Positions 17,079 through 25,772 of a stretch of 64,000 nucleotides of DNA are shown here, in pieces; positions within the stretch are counted from its first letter, which is position 1, and each line of letters begins with the position of its first letter. The position numbers and the translations under genes are program-made. The stretch covers positions 62,001-126,000 of the forward strand of contig NZ_JAIVKL010000008.1 in the NCBI RefSeq assembly GCF_020524045.1, in the 5' to 3' direction. Source of the DNA: Metabacillus litoralis (GTDB lineage Bacteria > Bacillota > Bacilli > Bacillales > Bacillaceae). The notes under the pieces are model-generated. The model saw only the letters and a list, made by a program, of their open reading frames with translations. It was not told the origin of the DNA and did no database searches.

Positions 17079-19220
17079 ATGTGTAATAAAGAACTACTAA
17101 ATACTGATGTTCTCAGAGCAAGAATTATGGATCTTGAGTATGAAAATCTTTCAGAAAGGGAAATTGAAGGTGAAATAAGACGTATTTATTTTGAGGAATC
17201 TGGAAAGAAGTTACCTACTGATATTTCTGTATATCGTTCTGATGACATCCTCGAAGAACGAAGGGAAACTAAAATAGATAGTGGTTTCGATGGAACAGTT
17301 ATTCATTTCCAAAGTGAAGACCAAAAAATCAATCAGGCAATTACAATAACTAGGGGAAGTGAGTTAGGAGAAAAGGACACTTGGAGACCAATTGATTGGA
17401 CTTATAATTTAATTGGAATATATGTTGGTGGAACGGATAATCAATACCAAGATGCAAAAAGGTTCGATGATGAAGTAAGTAGTATGATTCAAGAAAAAAA
17501 TGATAAATTGCCTTTAGTTAAATATGGATATGGTCATTCTCTAGGTGGCAATAATATAACAATTTTGCAAATGATGCCAGACTATGAAGGTAATTTAAGA
17601 TTTAAAAATGTTTACGCTATAAATGATGCAGCTCCTACGGCATATCAACTTGCAGTAATTGATAGTGAGTTTAAAGTATTGGTTAAGAGTGAGTTCCAAT
17701 TAAAGACAGACCAAGACATCTACAAAATCCCACCAGACGAACTCAAAACCTTCACCGAAGAATACTACAAAAATAAAATCGATGAAACAACAATACACCA
17801 TCTTACTTCTGAAGAAGATATGCTGTACGGAGCTAGTAGTGTCAGAGGGTTCCTTGAAATAGGTGGCCGTGATGGCTTTCTTGACACAGATCCTCGTTAT
17901 GCAGGCATTCGCGAGTTAGTGGATAAAATCCCTGATCAAGATTTGCGTACAATACAAATGTTTCTTTCGAATTTTTCTACAGCCTATAATGAAGATGGAT
18001 TTGATGGTTTTATGAAAAATTTTACTGGTTTTAATCCGGCTGTTCTTGATTCGGCTCTTTCAAAATGGGATGAGTTTTCTGAAACCGTTAAAAGTATTGA
18101 AGAATCGGTTGATGGCTTTGAGAAACCATTTGCAGAATTGAAGGATGCTGATTCAATTTGGTCTTTTGCAAAGGAAACAATATCACTTCCATTTGATTTA
18201 TTTGGCGCGAACTTGAATTTTCAAAAAGAGCTGGTGACAGGTTATTCTCAGACTATCGCAAACTTAACAGTACTAATAGTTGAAGCAGTTCCAACAATTA
18301 TAGCAATGGCTAATAAAATACCGGAGCTTATTAAAGCTGTGAAAGTTTTATATAAAAACCTTGATCCGATACTCCAAGCTTTAGTTGATGTTGATTTTAT
18401 AAGTCAGGTTGAAAAAGATAAGATCATTTCTAATATAAAAGAAATTGAAACAAGTTTAGTAGAAATCCAAACAACTATTGATAAATTAGTAGATCCATCA
18501 CTAAATCTATCTCTTTCACTAACTTTAAATACAATGAATCCAGAAGAACAAATTAAGGGAATTGCCGAGTTCATAGCTGCCTTTCAAACAATCAAGAATG
18601 AGGTAAGTGATATAAAAGAAGCATATGAAGGGTTAAAGGCTATAGATACTAGTTTTATTGAAAATTTCAGTGTAAGTGCGCATGCACATGGACTTGATGC
18701 TGTGATCAACGCACTTGCAAAGGATAAAAATATTAGCTATGTTCACAATGATATGTACATGTCACCTGTTGGCAAGGGAGAAATAAAAGTAAATATATCC
18801 TCATCAGTTCGTATTTATCAAAAAGGTCTAGCAATTTCTCAGGAAAAAGAAAGCAATGTGAATAGATTGAAAGCTTTGTTTGACAGTGACTATGTTGATG
18901 ATTACCAGGACAGAAAGAATAAAATCATGTCAAAGATTCATACTATGGAATCGAATCCAACTCAATATTCTTATCTTTTATCACAATCACTATGGTATCC
19001 AGTTGGTGGGTATTATAAACTGACGAATATCAATGTGAATGAACACCTTCCACCATTGCCAGCATCATACCACCAATCGTTCTCACAAATGATTCAGACC
19101 ATACAAAGTGAAATTGAAAAAGAGAAATGGCTTGTGAAAAAAATTAGAGATTCAATTGAAGATTTATTTTCAGAAGAGGAAAAAATTTCAAATATGTTTG
19201 ATTATCACTATGGGAGGTGA
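17079..19220 (+). CDS. DUF6792/lipase-fold protein, candidate T7SS lipase toxin (TslA-like layout)
   Basis: 713 residues. N-terminal alpha/beta-hydrolase-like domain (about 1-260) with nucleophile elbow GYGHSLGG (Ser154); DUF6792-type pattern near the N-terminus (LRARIMDLEYENLSEREIEG, ITRGSE). Residues about 300-520 are helical with two strongly hydrophobic segments (VTGYSQTIANLTVLIVEAVP; PELIKAVKVLYK), and the last 130 residues are coiled-coil-like. No signal peptide. A lipase at the N-terminus with a helical targeting region at the C-terminus, a small helical partner downstream and lipoproteins upstream is the reverse-LXG layout described for S. aureus TslA. I choose ATG 17079 (AGAGG, 7-base spacing) over ATG 17061. 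Substrate presumed membrane lipid; not shown. Confidence 0.7.
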   Translation: MCNKELLNTDVLRARIMDLEYENLSEREIEGEIRRIYFEESGKKLPTDISVYRSDDILEERRETKIDSGFDGTVIHFQSEDQKINQAITITRGSELGEKDTWRPIDWTYNLIGIYVGGTDNQYQDAKRFDDEVSSMIQEKNDKLPLVKYGYGHSLGGNNITILQMMPDYEGNLRFKNVYAINDAAPTAYQLAVIDSEFKVLVKSEFQLKTDQDIYKIPPDELKTFTEEYYKNKIDETTIHHLTSEEDMLYGASSVRGFLEIGGRDGFLDTDPRYAGIRELVDKIPDQDLRTIQMFLSNFSTAYNEDGFDGFMKNFTGFNPAVLDSALSKWDEFSETVKSIEESVDGFEKPFAELKDADSIWSFAKETISLPFDLFGANLNFQKELVTGYSQTIANLTVLIVEAVPTIIAMANKIPELIKAVKVLYKNLDPILQALVDVDFISQVEKDKIISNIKEIETSLVEIQTTIDKLVDPSLNLSLSLTLNTMNPEEQIKGIAEFIAAFQTIKNEVSDIKEAYEGLKAIDTSFIENFSVSAHAHGLDAVINALAKDKNISYVHNDMYMSPVGKGEIKVNISSSVRIYQKGLAISQEKESNVNRLKALFDSDYVDDYQDRKNKIMSKIHTMESNPTQYSYLLSQSLWYPVGGYYKLTNINVNEHLPPLPASYHQSFSQMIQTIQSEIEKEKWLVKKIRDSIEDLFSEEEKISNMFDYHYGR

Positions 19221-19226
19221 CTAATT

Positions 19227-19559
19227 ATGGGTTCTTTTACAATAAAACATCATTTTGCAGATTCAAAGGAATTAAGCTACAAAGCCACTCCACTAAAAAA
19301 CGCATTACAAGAAATACGAGACCTAGGGACTGATTTTACCACTTTCATGAAAAAAGAAATGGAAAACGAAAACGGAGAACTGGTAGAAGCCATCAATCAA
19401 GAAATCATCGATCAACACCGCAATCATAACCTCATTTTAGATTACTGTGAAGACTCAATAACGAGTATGACTAACACCTACACCGATTATGTGAATGATA
19501 TGAGAAAACAGGATGTCACACTTTATTATAAGTTTGTGTCTTATGTGGAAAGTTCGTAA
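19227..19559 (+). CDS. Small helical protein, probable targeting partner of the lipase
   Basis: 110 residues, all-helical, acidic, without Cys, signal peptide or TM helix; it starts 6 bases after the lipase stop with GGGAGGTGA as ribosome binding site. Size and position are those of Lap/TlaA-type chaperones that pair with LXG helices for delivery to the type VII secretion apparatus. No WxG motif is visible. A pairing with the C-terminal helices of the lipase is inferred. A terminator follows, so the unit lipoprotein 3, lipase, partner is one transcript. Confidence 0.65.
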   Translation: MGSFTIKHHFADSKELSYKATPLKNALQEIRDLGTDFTTFMKKEMENENGELVEAINQEIIDQHRNHNLILDYCEDSITSMTNTYTDYVNDMRKQDVTLYYKFVSYVESS

Positions 19560-19576
19560 TATGATGGAATTTATGT

Positions 19577-19602
19577 GGACTTACTAGAGTAGGTCCTTTT
19601 TA
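19577..19602 (+). terminator. Terminator of the lipase operon
   Basis: GGACTTACT pairs with AGTAGGTCC around AG, followed by TTTTTA, 17 bases after the stop. Confidence 0.75.
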
Positions 19603-19642
19603 TGTAAGTGCAGATTGGGCATATTAATTTAAAAAGGAGAGA

Positions 19643-19783
19643 ATGATGTTGATAAATGAAAGTCAGTTTTCGTATAAAAAACTTAGAACATCACTCACCA
19701 TTCTTAATACTGTGCTGATTTCTTCGGGTGTGTTAAAGCAACAAAGTATGCAAAAACAGCCTTTTTTAATTGCAAAAACGTGA
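19643..19783 (+). pseudogene. Gene start truncated by a MITE fragment
   Basis: A strong AAAAAGGAG site and ATGATG begin a frame (MLINESQFSYKKLRTSLT) that after about 20 codons runs into the repeat fragment at 19703-19762. Downstream codons are therefore repeat-derived. The original gene, perhaps another member of the effector locus, is lost. Confidence 0.5.
19703..19762. repeat. Truncated MITE copy (60 bp of one end)
   Basis: About 50 of 60 bases match 39941-40000, ending at the element terminus CAGCCT. The other 100 bases of the element are missing. No target duplication can be seen here. Confidence 0.75.
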
Positions 19784-19885
19784 TCATCAATCCAGTAAAT
19801 CCTGCCGTAAAACTATGAATAATACTCCATAAAAGATAACCCCATTGACCGGTTAACAATGATATCAATAAGAAAAGAACAGGAA
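19704..19885 (-). pseudogene. Membrane protein C-terminal fragment
   Basis: Minus-strand frame of about 60 codons with two hydrophobic segments (LFLLISLLTGQWGYLLWSII; FTAGFTGLMITFL), no start, and its last 20 codons inside the MITE fragment. It reads like the end of a transmembrane protein truncated on one side by the repeat and on the other by the TA2 leader, which begins at about 19882. Confidence 0.45.
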
Positions 19886-19931
19886 AACTCTAGGGTGGTC
19901 AGCATTACCCTGAAGGAAGGGGGTGATGCTT

Positions 19932-20018
19932 ATGATGACAGTATTTCAAACGTTAATGCTTATGATCGCATTCTCAAGTTTGGTGTTGTCAATCATATCT
20001 TATAGGTACAAAAAATAA
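19932..20018 (+). CDS. TA2: BsrE-like type I toxin, 28 aa
   Basis: 28 residues, MMTVFQTLMLMIAFSSLVLS then IISYRYKK. The ribosome binding site AAGGAAGGGGGTG and the leader stem AGCATTACCC/GGGTGATGCT are intact. The usual promoter is not: homology to the other copies stops at about 19882, where the sequence switches to the membrane protein fragment, so no GAAC dyad or extended -10 is present. It may be silent or use a new promoter. First of the two copies that flank the mcrBC-like pair. Confidence 0.8.
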   Translation: MMTVFQTLMLMIAFSSLVLSIISYRYKK

Positions 20019-20151
20019 CCCACCCTTGAGCCCGACAGCGAAATAGGGTGAGTTATTGCCAAAACGATGATCCCCTTGAAGGGAACCTAGCTATTGTATA
20101 ACTGTTTGGTGTTAGAGCACCGAACAGTCTTTTTTATTGTATGTCTTCTCT
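20010..20151 (-). ncRNA. TA2 antisense antitoxin RNA
   Basis: Promoter TTTTCA (20181-20186)-17-TATAAT (20158-20163) on the minus strand, terminator stem with right arm GGGTGAGTTATT (20046-20057) and T-run at 20010-20015. The antitoxin thus appears intact although the toxin promoter is lost. Confidence 0.72.
20099..20135 (+). terminator. TA2 toxin mRNA terminator
   Basis: ACTGTTTGGTG / CACCGAACAGT stem followed by T6. Confidence 0.85.
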
Positions 20152-20186
20152 ATCATTATTATAACCAAAGAATGCATGTTTGAAAA

Positions 20187-20393
20187 GGATTGATGCAAAG
20201 CAAAAGTACAGTATGAATCGTTTTTTAAAAAATTTCATAATAATCATACTAAGATAATCGCTCATGTTGTTGAAGATTAAAAGAGGGATATTGGTTTTCT
20301 TTTACAAAATTCCTCATATTTAGTTAAAAAACTAGATTTTATGTATTAAGATAGTAATAGGGATAAATACTCAAAACTCGGGAAGTGAAAAAC
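20187..20393. other. Region upstream of the mcrB-like gene
   Basis: About 200 bases without a gene. It must contain the restriction operon promoter; I see AT-rich candidates (TTAGTTAAAAAACTAG at about 20320-20335, itself palindromic, and TATTAAGATAG) but no unambiguous -35/-10 pair. Confidence 0.4.
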
Positions 20394-22640
20394 ATGATCC
20401 AAGCCAACAATTTAGTTGATATTATGAATATAGATGATACAACAGTTAGAAACCAACAAATCCTTGATGAAGTACAGCCTTTACTAAGAAGAATCATGGA
20501 TACTTTTATCGGAAAATACAGTGAGCGTGATTCTTATTTACTTCAGTTAAAAATACATACACATGAACGAGCAATTAAGACAACGATAACAGATTCTAAA
20601 AATCCTAAATATGCAGAAAAAAAACAGCATTATGGCAACAAAGGATTTGTGGAATTGATTGATGAAAAATTATATCAAAGTCCATTATTTATTCTAAAAC
20701 TAGAGTTTCATTTAGCTTCACGTGAAATCCGTATGACGATGAGCTCTGATTTTTATCCATTTTGGGTTTTATCAAAACGAACTCAGATCCACGAACTTGA
20801 TAGAATGGTTGAAGAATTAAGTGATGATCTTAAGATTTATACAATTGAAGAGAAAAAGAGTTTTATTGATAAACATGAATTTACCGATAAAGTATGGCAG
20901 TATATCAAAAACAAACGTAAGCCTACCATCCATTTTGGCAAAATCTTACCTCTAGAGGGATTAATAGAAGAAGACGACATTATTGGCCAGCTTTGGGATA
21001 CTTATCAAAAATTAACTCCAGTACGAAGCGTTCTGGAGAAAGAAGCATTAGAACATAGTCATGCGATGTTATTAATGAAGGCAATCCAAGAAGCAACAGA
21101 TCCTTTTGATATAGAACTTTTCTCGAAATCTTATCGAGTAATTCTTAATGAAGAAGTAAAAAAGGTGAAAACAAATGATTATAAGCAAATGTTTTACATA
21201 TATGATCAAGATCAATTAATCACAGAAGGTCATATTGGTTACTTCACTCGTGATCCACATGAATCAATCGGGATATTTATTGGTAATTACGGTCAAATTT
21301 TTCATCGAATCCGGAAACTGGCGAATCAAAAGGATTATGATTGGTATATTAAAAAATCTTTCTATCATCGAGGAAAATATAATCAAAACAACGAAAACCA
21401 AATGTATCAGGAAGTGTCATTGCAGGAATTAAAAAATAATGGCTTTGTATTAAGTGCTAGTAATTCCTTTTATGTTGGAACATACAAAGGTGTTGATGAA
21501 GGATTTACAGAGCCTATGTACAAAATAAAAGAACGTCTGATCACTGCTGCAGCCATTTTTGCTGATACTACAGAATTTCTAACTTTTCCAAAAGGAGGAC
21601 AAACACCTAAAACTTCTGAAGAAGAAGAGGAAGAATTTGATCCAGAGTTGGAGAGTTCTTTTGACTTTTCCAATATACTAGATTTAGTTGAACAAAGTGG
21701 TTTCACGTTTTCACTTGATATTATTAGAGATTTTTACTTGAACTTAACAAGTCTTGATGACAAGCATTTTGTGATTTTAAGTGGTATATCTGGTACAGGT
21801 AAAACTCAATTATGTCGAGTGTTTGCTAATGCGGTATATGGACTTGATTATAGTGAGGAAAATCCATATCTGAAAATCATTCCTGTCCGACCAGATTGGA
21901 TGGATGCGACATCACTATTTGGATATTACAGTTCTTTTGAAAAAAAATACATGAGAACCGAGTTTTTAGATATGTTACTTCAAGCTGATCAAGAAAAGGA
22001 CAAACCTCATTTTATTGTTTTAGATGAAATGAACCTAGCCAGAGTGGAATATTATTTAAGCGATTATTTAAGTGCAGTTGAATCAAGAAAACCGATTACA
22101 TTACACAATATTGATGATCTTGAGGACGTGCCGAATACAATTGAAATTCCACATAATTTCTATGTGATCGGGACGATTAATGTGGATGAAACAACTCATA
22201 GTATTTCTGATAAAGTACTTGATCGGGCCTTTGTGATGACGTTATCAGATGTTGATTTTTCAAGCTTCTGGGACCGTTTAGATGACAAGTTTAAAAAAAC
22301 CGTTCAAACAGAATGGGATCTATTAGTAGCGATTCATGAACACCTTGCAACATATGACCTTCACTTTGGTTATCGAACGATGAATGAAATGATCCGAAAA
22401 TTATATAAAAATAGCTTGTTAGCTGAAGAACTAAGAATGGAGCCCCTAGTTGCACTTGATCGTGTTGTCGCTGAAAAGGTTATCCCAAAAATAAGAGGTG
22501 ATGAACGAATTACAGATTTATTAGAAACTCTAGCAAACTTATTTTATCAGCAATTTGGCGAAACATCTCAAGGTTATAAACATATAGAACGAATGAGAGA
22601 GGAATTAGAGCGATATGGCTCCACTCAATTCTGGCGTTAA
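20394..22640 (+). CDS. McrB-like AAA+ NTPase of a type IV restriction system
   Basis: 748 residues. The C-terminal half is a McrB-family AAA+ motor: Walker A GISGTGKT (464-471), the PVRPDWMDATSLFGYY segment, Walker B VLDEMN (D544-E545), sensor I IGTINVDE and arginine-finger region KVLDRAF. McrB relatives use GTP; here the substrate is not certain. The N-terminal 400 residues are a target-recognition region (contains DYKQMFYIYDQDQLITEGHIG, MrcB/DUF3578-like), so modified or foreign DNA recognition is inferred. ATG 20394 has GGGAAG 8 bases upstream; GTG 20385 is an alternative. Overlaps the nuclease gene by 26 bases. Confidence 0.82.
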   Translation: MIQANNLVDIMNIDDTTVRNQQILDEVQPLLRRIMDTFIGKYSERDSYLLQLKIHTHERAIKTTITDSKNPKYAEKKQHYGNKGFVELIDEKLYQSPLFILKLEFHLASREIRMTMSSDFYPFWVLSKRTQIHELDRMVEELSDDLKIYTIEEKKSFIDKHEFTDKVWQYIKNKRKPTIHFGKILPLEGLIEEDDIIGQLWDTYQKLTPVRSVLEKEALEHSHAMLLMKAIQEATDPFDIELFSKSYRVILNEEVKKVKTNDYKQMFYIYDQDQLITEGHIGYFTRDPHESIGIFIGNYGQIFHRIRKLANQKDYDWYIKKSFYHRGKYNQNNENQMYQEVSLQELKNNGFVLSASNSFYVGTYKGVDEGFTEPMYKIKERLITAAAIFADTTEFLTFPKGGQTPKTSEEEEEEFDPELESSFDFSNILDLVEQSGFTFSLDIIRDFYLNLTSLDDKHFVILSGISGTGKTQLCRVFANAVYGLDYSEENPYLKIIPVRPDWMDATSLFGYYSSFEKKYMRTEFLDMLLQADQEKDKPHFIVLDEMNLARVEYYLSDYLSAVESRKPITLHNIDDLEDVPNTIEIPHNFYVIGTINVDETTHSISDKVLDRAFVMTLSDVDFSSFWDRLDDKFKKTVQTEWDLLVAIHEHLATYDLHFGYRTMNEMIRKLYKNSLLAEELRMEPLVALDRVVAEKVIPKIRGDERITDLLETLANLFYQQFGETSQGYKHIERMREELERYGSTQFWR

Positions 22641-24102
22641 TATTACAGTATGGGATGATCATCAAAAAACCTGGGTAGCTATAAATAAAGTCTATTTAGA
22701 AGAAGCAAAAATCTATAAATGGAGAACACACTCTAAAGCAACATTTCAATTTAGAATGCAGAATATTCCCCTACCAATGAACAAAACAAATGAAGGCTGG
22801 GAAGGAGTATTTGAAACTCCTTTTCAAAGTGGAATCGTTTCATTTAAGATCAGTACGAAAGAAGGTATAGATACCTTTGAAAATTATGTGTATACTGATT
22901 CTCGTAAATTAACCCAGCAGCAATACCAATTTCTTTTAGATGATTTATTAAAAGAAGCAAGTATTTGTTTTCAACAATCTGGTTTAGAAACGAACATTTC
23001 TTCAAGTGGATTCACAAGAGAGTGCTCCATGTTGCAGTGGATGTACATTGAATCAACCATTTACAAACTAAGAAATACCTTTCAAAAAATCTCAGCTCAC
23101 CCGTTAAGAAACCTTCGTAAAGAAGAAGTTTTCATGAGAAGAGAACGTGTGAAAACAGTGACACCAAGAAGCATTGCATGGATGGAACGGTATGGTGAAA
23201 GCTACGGAGGCTCACCAACAAAGCTACCAAGTCACATTCAATCAACAAAAGAAGAAGAAACCTTCAATGTATATGAAAATCGAGTGCTGCTTTTTCAGCT
23301 TAATGAATTGCAACTCTTGCTAAAAACATACCGAACGATAAATGACCGTGATATTGGGAGAAAAGCAACGCAATATCTGGACTGGATCACACTATGGAAA
23401 AAGGCAGAATTCCTTCAAGGACTAAGACCCTATTCAGGACCTGTAAAAATCACTCAAGTATTTCGTAAGCACCCAGTCTACAGACTTTGGTATCAGTGGT
23501 TTTCTTCACTTTATCAGTTCAAAACGCTTACCTTTGATATTGAACAAAAGCTAAGCTTAAAAGACACGTATTTGCTGTATGAAATGTGGTGCTTCATGCA
23601 AATCATTCGAACTCTACGTGAACTAGGACAACTAGATGATACAGCAGAGTTATTCACCAAGAAGGATGGCTATTATTTCTTAAGATTGTCTGAAAACAAA
23701 GAAAGTGTGATACACCTTAAAAATGGTGGACAATTAATTTATCAAAAAATCATTCAAATTAATACAAATCCATACTACTCATATACGCAAAGAATGATTC
23801 CTGATATTGTGATAGATTACCAAAATCAACTGTATGTGATGGATCCTAAGTACCGCATTCCTGCCAACCTACCAATGGCGCTTGGGGAGATGCATAAATA
23901 TAGAGATGGGATTTTAGCAAGAGAAGATGATATGAGGGTTGTAAAAGACGTGTTTATATTAACACCAACTGAATGTTATATGCCGAGTGATAAGGATTTT
24001 TATGATGTAGAGTTTCATGAGATATATCACATGGGGGCGTTTTGTTTTTCGCCAGGAGAACATTATGATGTTTTTAAGGAATGGTTAGGGAAAATTCTTT
24101 AA
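22615..24102 (+). CDS. McrC-like DUF2357 PD-(D/E)XK nuclease
   Basis: 495 residues, translationally coupled to the mcrB-like gene. The C-terminal domain has a PD-(D/E)XK site: D397 in IPDIVID, then D410-P-K412 in YVMDPKYR, with a helix before it. The N-terminal part is DUF2357-type beta sandwich plus helices, which binds the AAA+ ring in this McrC variant. It should cut DNA when the motor translocates. Stop at 24102 is followed after only 27 bases by the coding region of a decayed toxin copy (TA3). Confidence 0.82.
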   Translation: MAPLNSGVNITVWDDHQKTWVAINKVYLEEAKIYKWRTHSKATFQFRMQNIPLPMNKTNEGWEGVFETPFQSGIVSFKISTKEGIDTFENYVYTDSRKLTQQQYQFLLDDLLKEASICFQQSGLETNISSSGFTRECSMLQWMYIESTIYKLRNTFQKISAHPLRNLRKEEVFMRRERVKTVTPRSIAWMERYGESYGGSPTKLPSHIQSTKEEETFNVYENRVLLFQLNELQLLLKTYRTINDRDIGRKATQYLDWITLWKKAEFLQGLRPYSGPVKITQVFRKHPVYRLWYQWFSSLYQFKTLTFDIEQKLSLKDTYLLYEMWCFMQIIRTLRELGQLDDTAELFTKKDGYYFLRLSENKESVIHLKNGGQLIYQKIIQINTNPYYSYTQRMIPDIVIDYQNQLYVMDPKYRIPANLPMALGEMHKYRDGILAREDDMRVVKDVFILTPTECYMPSDKDFYDVEFHEIYHMGAFCFSPGEHYDVFKEWLGKIL

Positions 24103-24129
24103 GGTAAAGTTAAATATTTTCTTTTTTCT

Positions 24130-24213
24130 ATGACAGTATTTCAAACGTTAATGCTGATGAATGCATTTTCAAATTTGGTGTTGTCAATCATTTCTTTTAG
24201 AGACAAAAAATAA
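24130..24213 (+). pseudogene. TA3: decayed BsrE-like toxin lacking leader and promoter
   Basis: 27 codons, MTVFQTLMLMNAFSNLVLSI then ISFRDKK. The leader, ribosome binding site and promoter present in the other copies are absent: homology begins exactly at the toxin start, 28 bases after the mcrC-like stop. An Asn replaces Ile in the middle of the membrane helix (LMLMNAF), likely damaging insertion. Expression would need readthrough from mcrC and another ribosome binding site. The downstream terminator and the antisense unit are still recognisable. Confidence 0.75.
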
Positions 24214-24348
24214 CCCACCCTTGAGCATACCAGCGTAATAGGGTGAGTTATTTTCAAACTTCGCTGATTCCCTTGATGGGAACCTAGCTATTGTAAGACT
24301 GTTTGGTGTTCGAGCACCGAACAGTCTTTTTTAGTTTATGTTTTTTCT
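24204..24348 (-). ncRNA. TA3 antisense RNA, weakened promoter
   Basis: TATAAT box (24355-24360) kept, but the -35 is TTTTAA (24378-24383) instead of the TTTTCA found in the other five. Terminator stem AATAACCCACCC/GGGTGAGTTATT intact. Consistent with relaxed selection once the toxin died. Confidence 0.5.
24297..24332 (+). terminator. TA3 toxin-unit terminator
   Basis: GACTGTTTGGTG / CACCGAACAGTC with T6; now the first strong terminator behind the mcrBC-like operon. Confidence 0.8.
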
Positions 24349-24431
24349 ACTTTTATTATAACCCAATATGCTAACCTTTAAAAGAGATGAAATACTTAGT
24401 AAAGAGTGATTTACTACTTAATTAATAATAA

Positions 24432-24594
24432 AGGCTGTTTTCGCAAACTTTGTTGCTTTAAAATAGCCGAAGCAATCAGCACTGTATTAAGTCTAGTGGC
24501 ATCTTTTCTTCTTAAAATAGTACCCTTATAGTGAAAAAACACTGTTTTCACTATAAATTTTGGTTACATAGCAACTATCGTTCAGAAAAGAGCC
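24432..24594 (+). mobile_element. 163-bp MITE with 7-bp target duplication
   Basis: Ends AGGCTGTTTTCG and GAAAAGAGCC are imperfect inverted repeats. Flanked by ATAATAA on both sides (24425-24431 and 24595-24601). No coding capacity. A second full copy in opposite orientation lies at 39837-40000 and a fragment at 19703-19762. Confidence 0.85.
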
Positions 24595-24623
24595 ATAATA
24601 AAAGTTCTTTATATACAGGGTAA

Positions 24624-24651
24624 GAACATACATTCTATTTTGTGCTATAAT
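24624..24651 (+). promoter_or_regulatory. TA4 toxin promoter
   Basis: Extended -10 TGC-TATAAT (24643-24651) and GAACATACATTC (24624-24635), one mismatch from a GAAC-N4-GTTC dyad, over the -35 position (AGAACA). Confidence 0.6.
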
Positions 24652-24715
24652 AGTTTTGCAATAGTTAGGAACTCAAGAGTGGTCAGCATTACCCCGAAGG
24701 AAGGGGGTGATGCTC

Positions 24716-24802
24716 ATGATGACAGTATTTCGAACGTTAATGCTCATGATTGCATTTAATAGTTTGGTGTTGTCAATCATATCTTATAGAGACAAAAAAT
24801 AA
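24716..24802 (+). CDS. TA4: BsrE-like type I toxin, 28 aa
   Basis: 28 residues, MMTVFRTLMLMIAFNSLVLS then IISYRDKK, single membrane helix plus basic tail. Complete unit: promoter, leader stem AGCATTACCCC/GGGGTGATGCT (perfectly paired here, where TA1 uses two G-U pairs), ribosome binding site AAGGAAGGGGG, and terminator. Start at the first of two ATG codons (24716/24719). Confidence 0.85.
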   Translation: MMTVFRTLMLMIAFNSLVLSIISYRDKK

Positions 24803-24941
24803 CCCACCCTTGAGCCTAGCGGCGTAATAGGGTGAAGTTATTATTTACCAAAATTGCTGATCCCCTTGATGGGAACCTAGCTATTGTATGACTGTTTGGT
24901 GTTACAGCACCAAACAGTCTTTTTTAGTATATGTTTTTTCT
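24794..24941 (-). ncRNA. TA4 antisense antitoxin RNA
   Basis: Promoter TTTTCA (24971-24976)-17-TATAAT (24948-24953). The terminator stem has one extra A in its right arm (GGGTGAAGTTATT) but keeps the T-run. Overlaps the toxin mRNA 3' end. Confidence 0.72.
24890..24925 (+). terminator. TA4 toxin mRNA terminator
   Basis: GACTGTTTGGTG / CACCAAACAGTC, T6. Note the right-arm change G to A restores a perfect pair, a compensatory difference from TA1. Confidence 0.85.
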
Positions 24942-25242
24942 ATTTTTATTATAACCAAAGATGAATTGATTGAAAAGTGATGAAAAGAAAAGTAAGAACT
25001 GACACCATTTAATAGAAATAAGTGAGCTATACAGCAGTAACACTTGTTTAATAGATAATAAACGAAAAAAATTAAGATATCATTGGAAATTAATTGTGAA
25101 ATATTCATAGGCTGTAACCCAATAGATGATAGTGAAAAGGGTCAATATTGATAACGTTTGTATTGTATAATAAGAAGTAGGTATGGTTAAGAAATATTCA
25201 AAGTTTCTCCTTTTAAAATAATACCGAATAAGGGGTGTTACT

Positions 25243-25443
25243 ATGTACGAAGTTACTTGGTTGGCTTATGAAATATTTGAGGAGCTTGGAAGGTATGAGC
25301 AAATACATAAATCACTACAATTTAATTCACTTAGGGAAGCTAAAGAGTTCTATATCAATAAGAAGGAAGATATTGACGTGGAACATATTAAATTATCAAT
25401 CCTGCTAGAAGAGTTTAGTAGAGCCACTGAAGTTGTATTGTGA
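25243..25443 (+). CDS. Hypothetical protein, 66 aa
   Basis: Small acidic soluble protein (MYEVTWLAYEIFEELGRYEQ) with AAGGGGTG eight bases before ATG 25243 and a clean stop. No recognised family; predicted mostly helical. It sits between TA4 and the mcrC relic and may be the last intact gene of a lost cassette. The rest of 24977-25242 shows no gene. Confidence 0.5.
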   Translation: MYEVTWLAYEIFEELGRYEQIHKSLQFNSLREAKEFYINKKEDIDVEHIKLSILLEEFSRATEVVL

Positions 25444-25537
25444 TAGGAAGATAAGTTAACAAGTTTTTTTATATACCAGTATGAAATACATTAGCATGAA
25501 GTAGTTTACTATAATACAAAATACATATAAACGTAGA

Positions 25538-25593
25538 GTTCCTCCAAGTATTAAGTTCTTTTTCAGGATCATTAAAAATTACTCAAGTATTTC
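25538..25593 (+). pseudogene. Relic of an mcrC-like gene (56 bp)
   Basis: TTCAGGA-7-AAAAAT-ACTCAAGTATTTC aligns with 23409-23465 of the intact mcrC-like gene (codons for LQGLRPYSGPVKITQVF), about three quarters of bases identical, same strand. No frame remains. It lies between TA4 and TA5, so a second restriction cassette probably once stood here. Confidence 0.6.
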
Positions 25594-25680
25594 TCTAGCT
25601 TACGTTTTAAGTAGTATTTTTACAAATGATTTTTCCTAAACTAATTTAATAGTATTAAAAGTTTCTTACTTACATAAAAA

Positions 25681-25708
25681 GAACATACATTCTATTTTGT
25701 GCTATAAT
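25681..25708 (+). promoter_or_regulatory. TA5 toxin promoter
   Basis: GAACATACATTC (25681-25692) and extended -10 TGC-TATAAT (TATAAT 25703-25708), identical to TA4 over about 45 bases. Confidence 0.6.
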
Positions 25709-25772
25709 AGTTTTGCAATAGTTAGGAACTCAAGGGCGGTCAGTGTTACCCCAAGGAAAGGGGGTGATGCTT

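Noticed and set aside
20394-24102. A phage or integrative element carrying mcrBC
   Set aside because: No integrase, att-like repeats or phage genes around it; only TA copies and a MITE.
24902-25108. Minus-strand frame of 68 codons
   Set aside because: It overlaps the TA4 terminator and antisense promoter, has no ribosome binding site and a low-complexity hydrophobic translation. Better explained by the antisense RNA unit.
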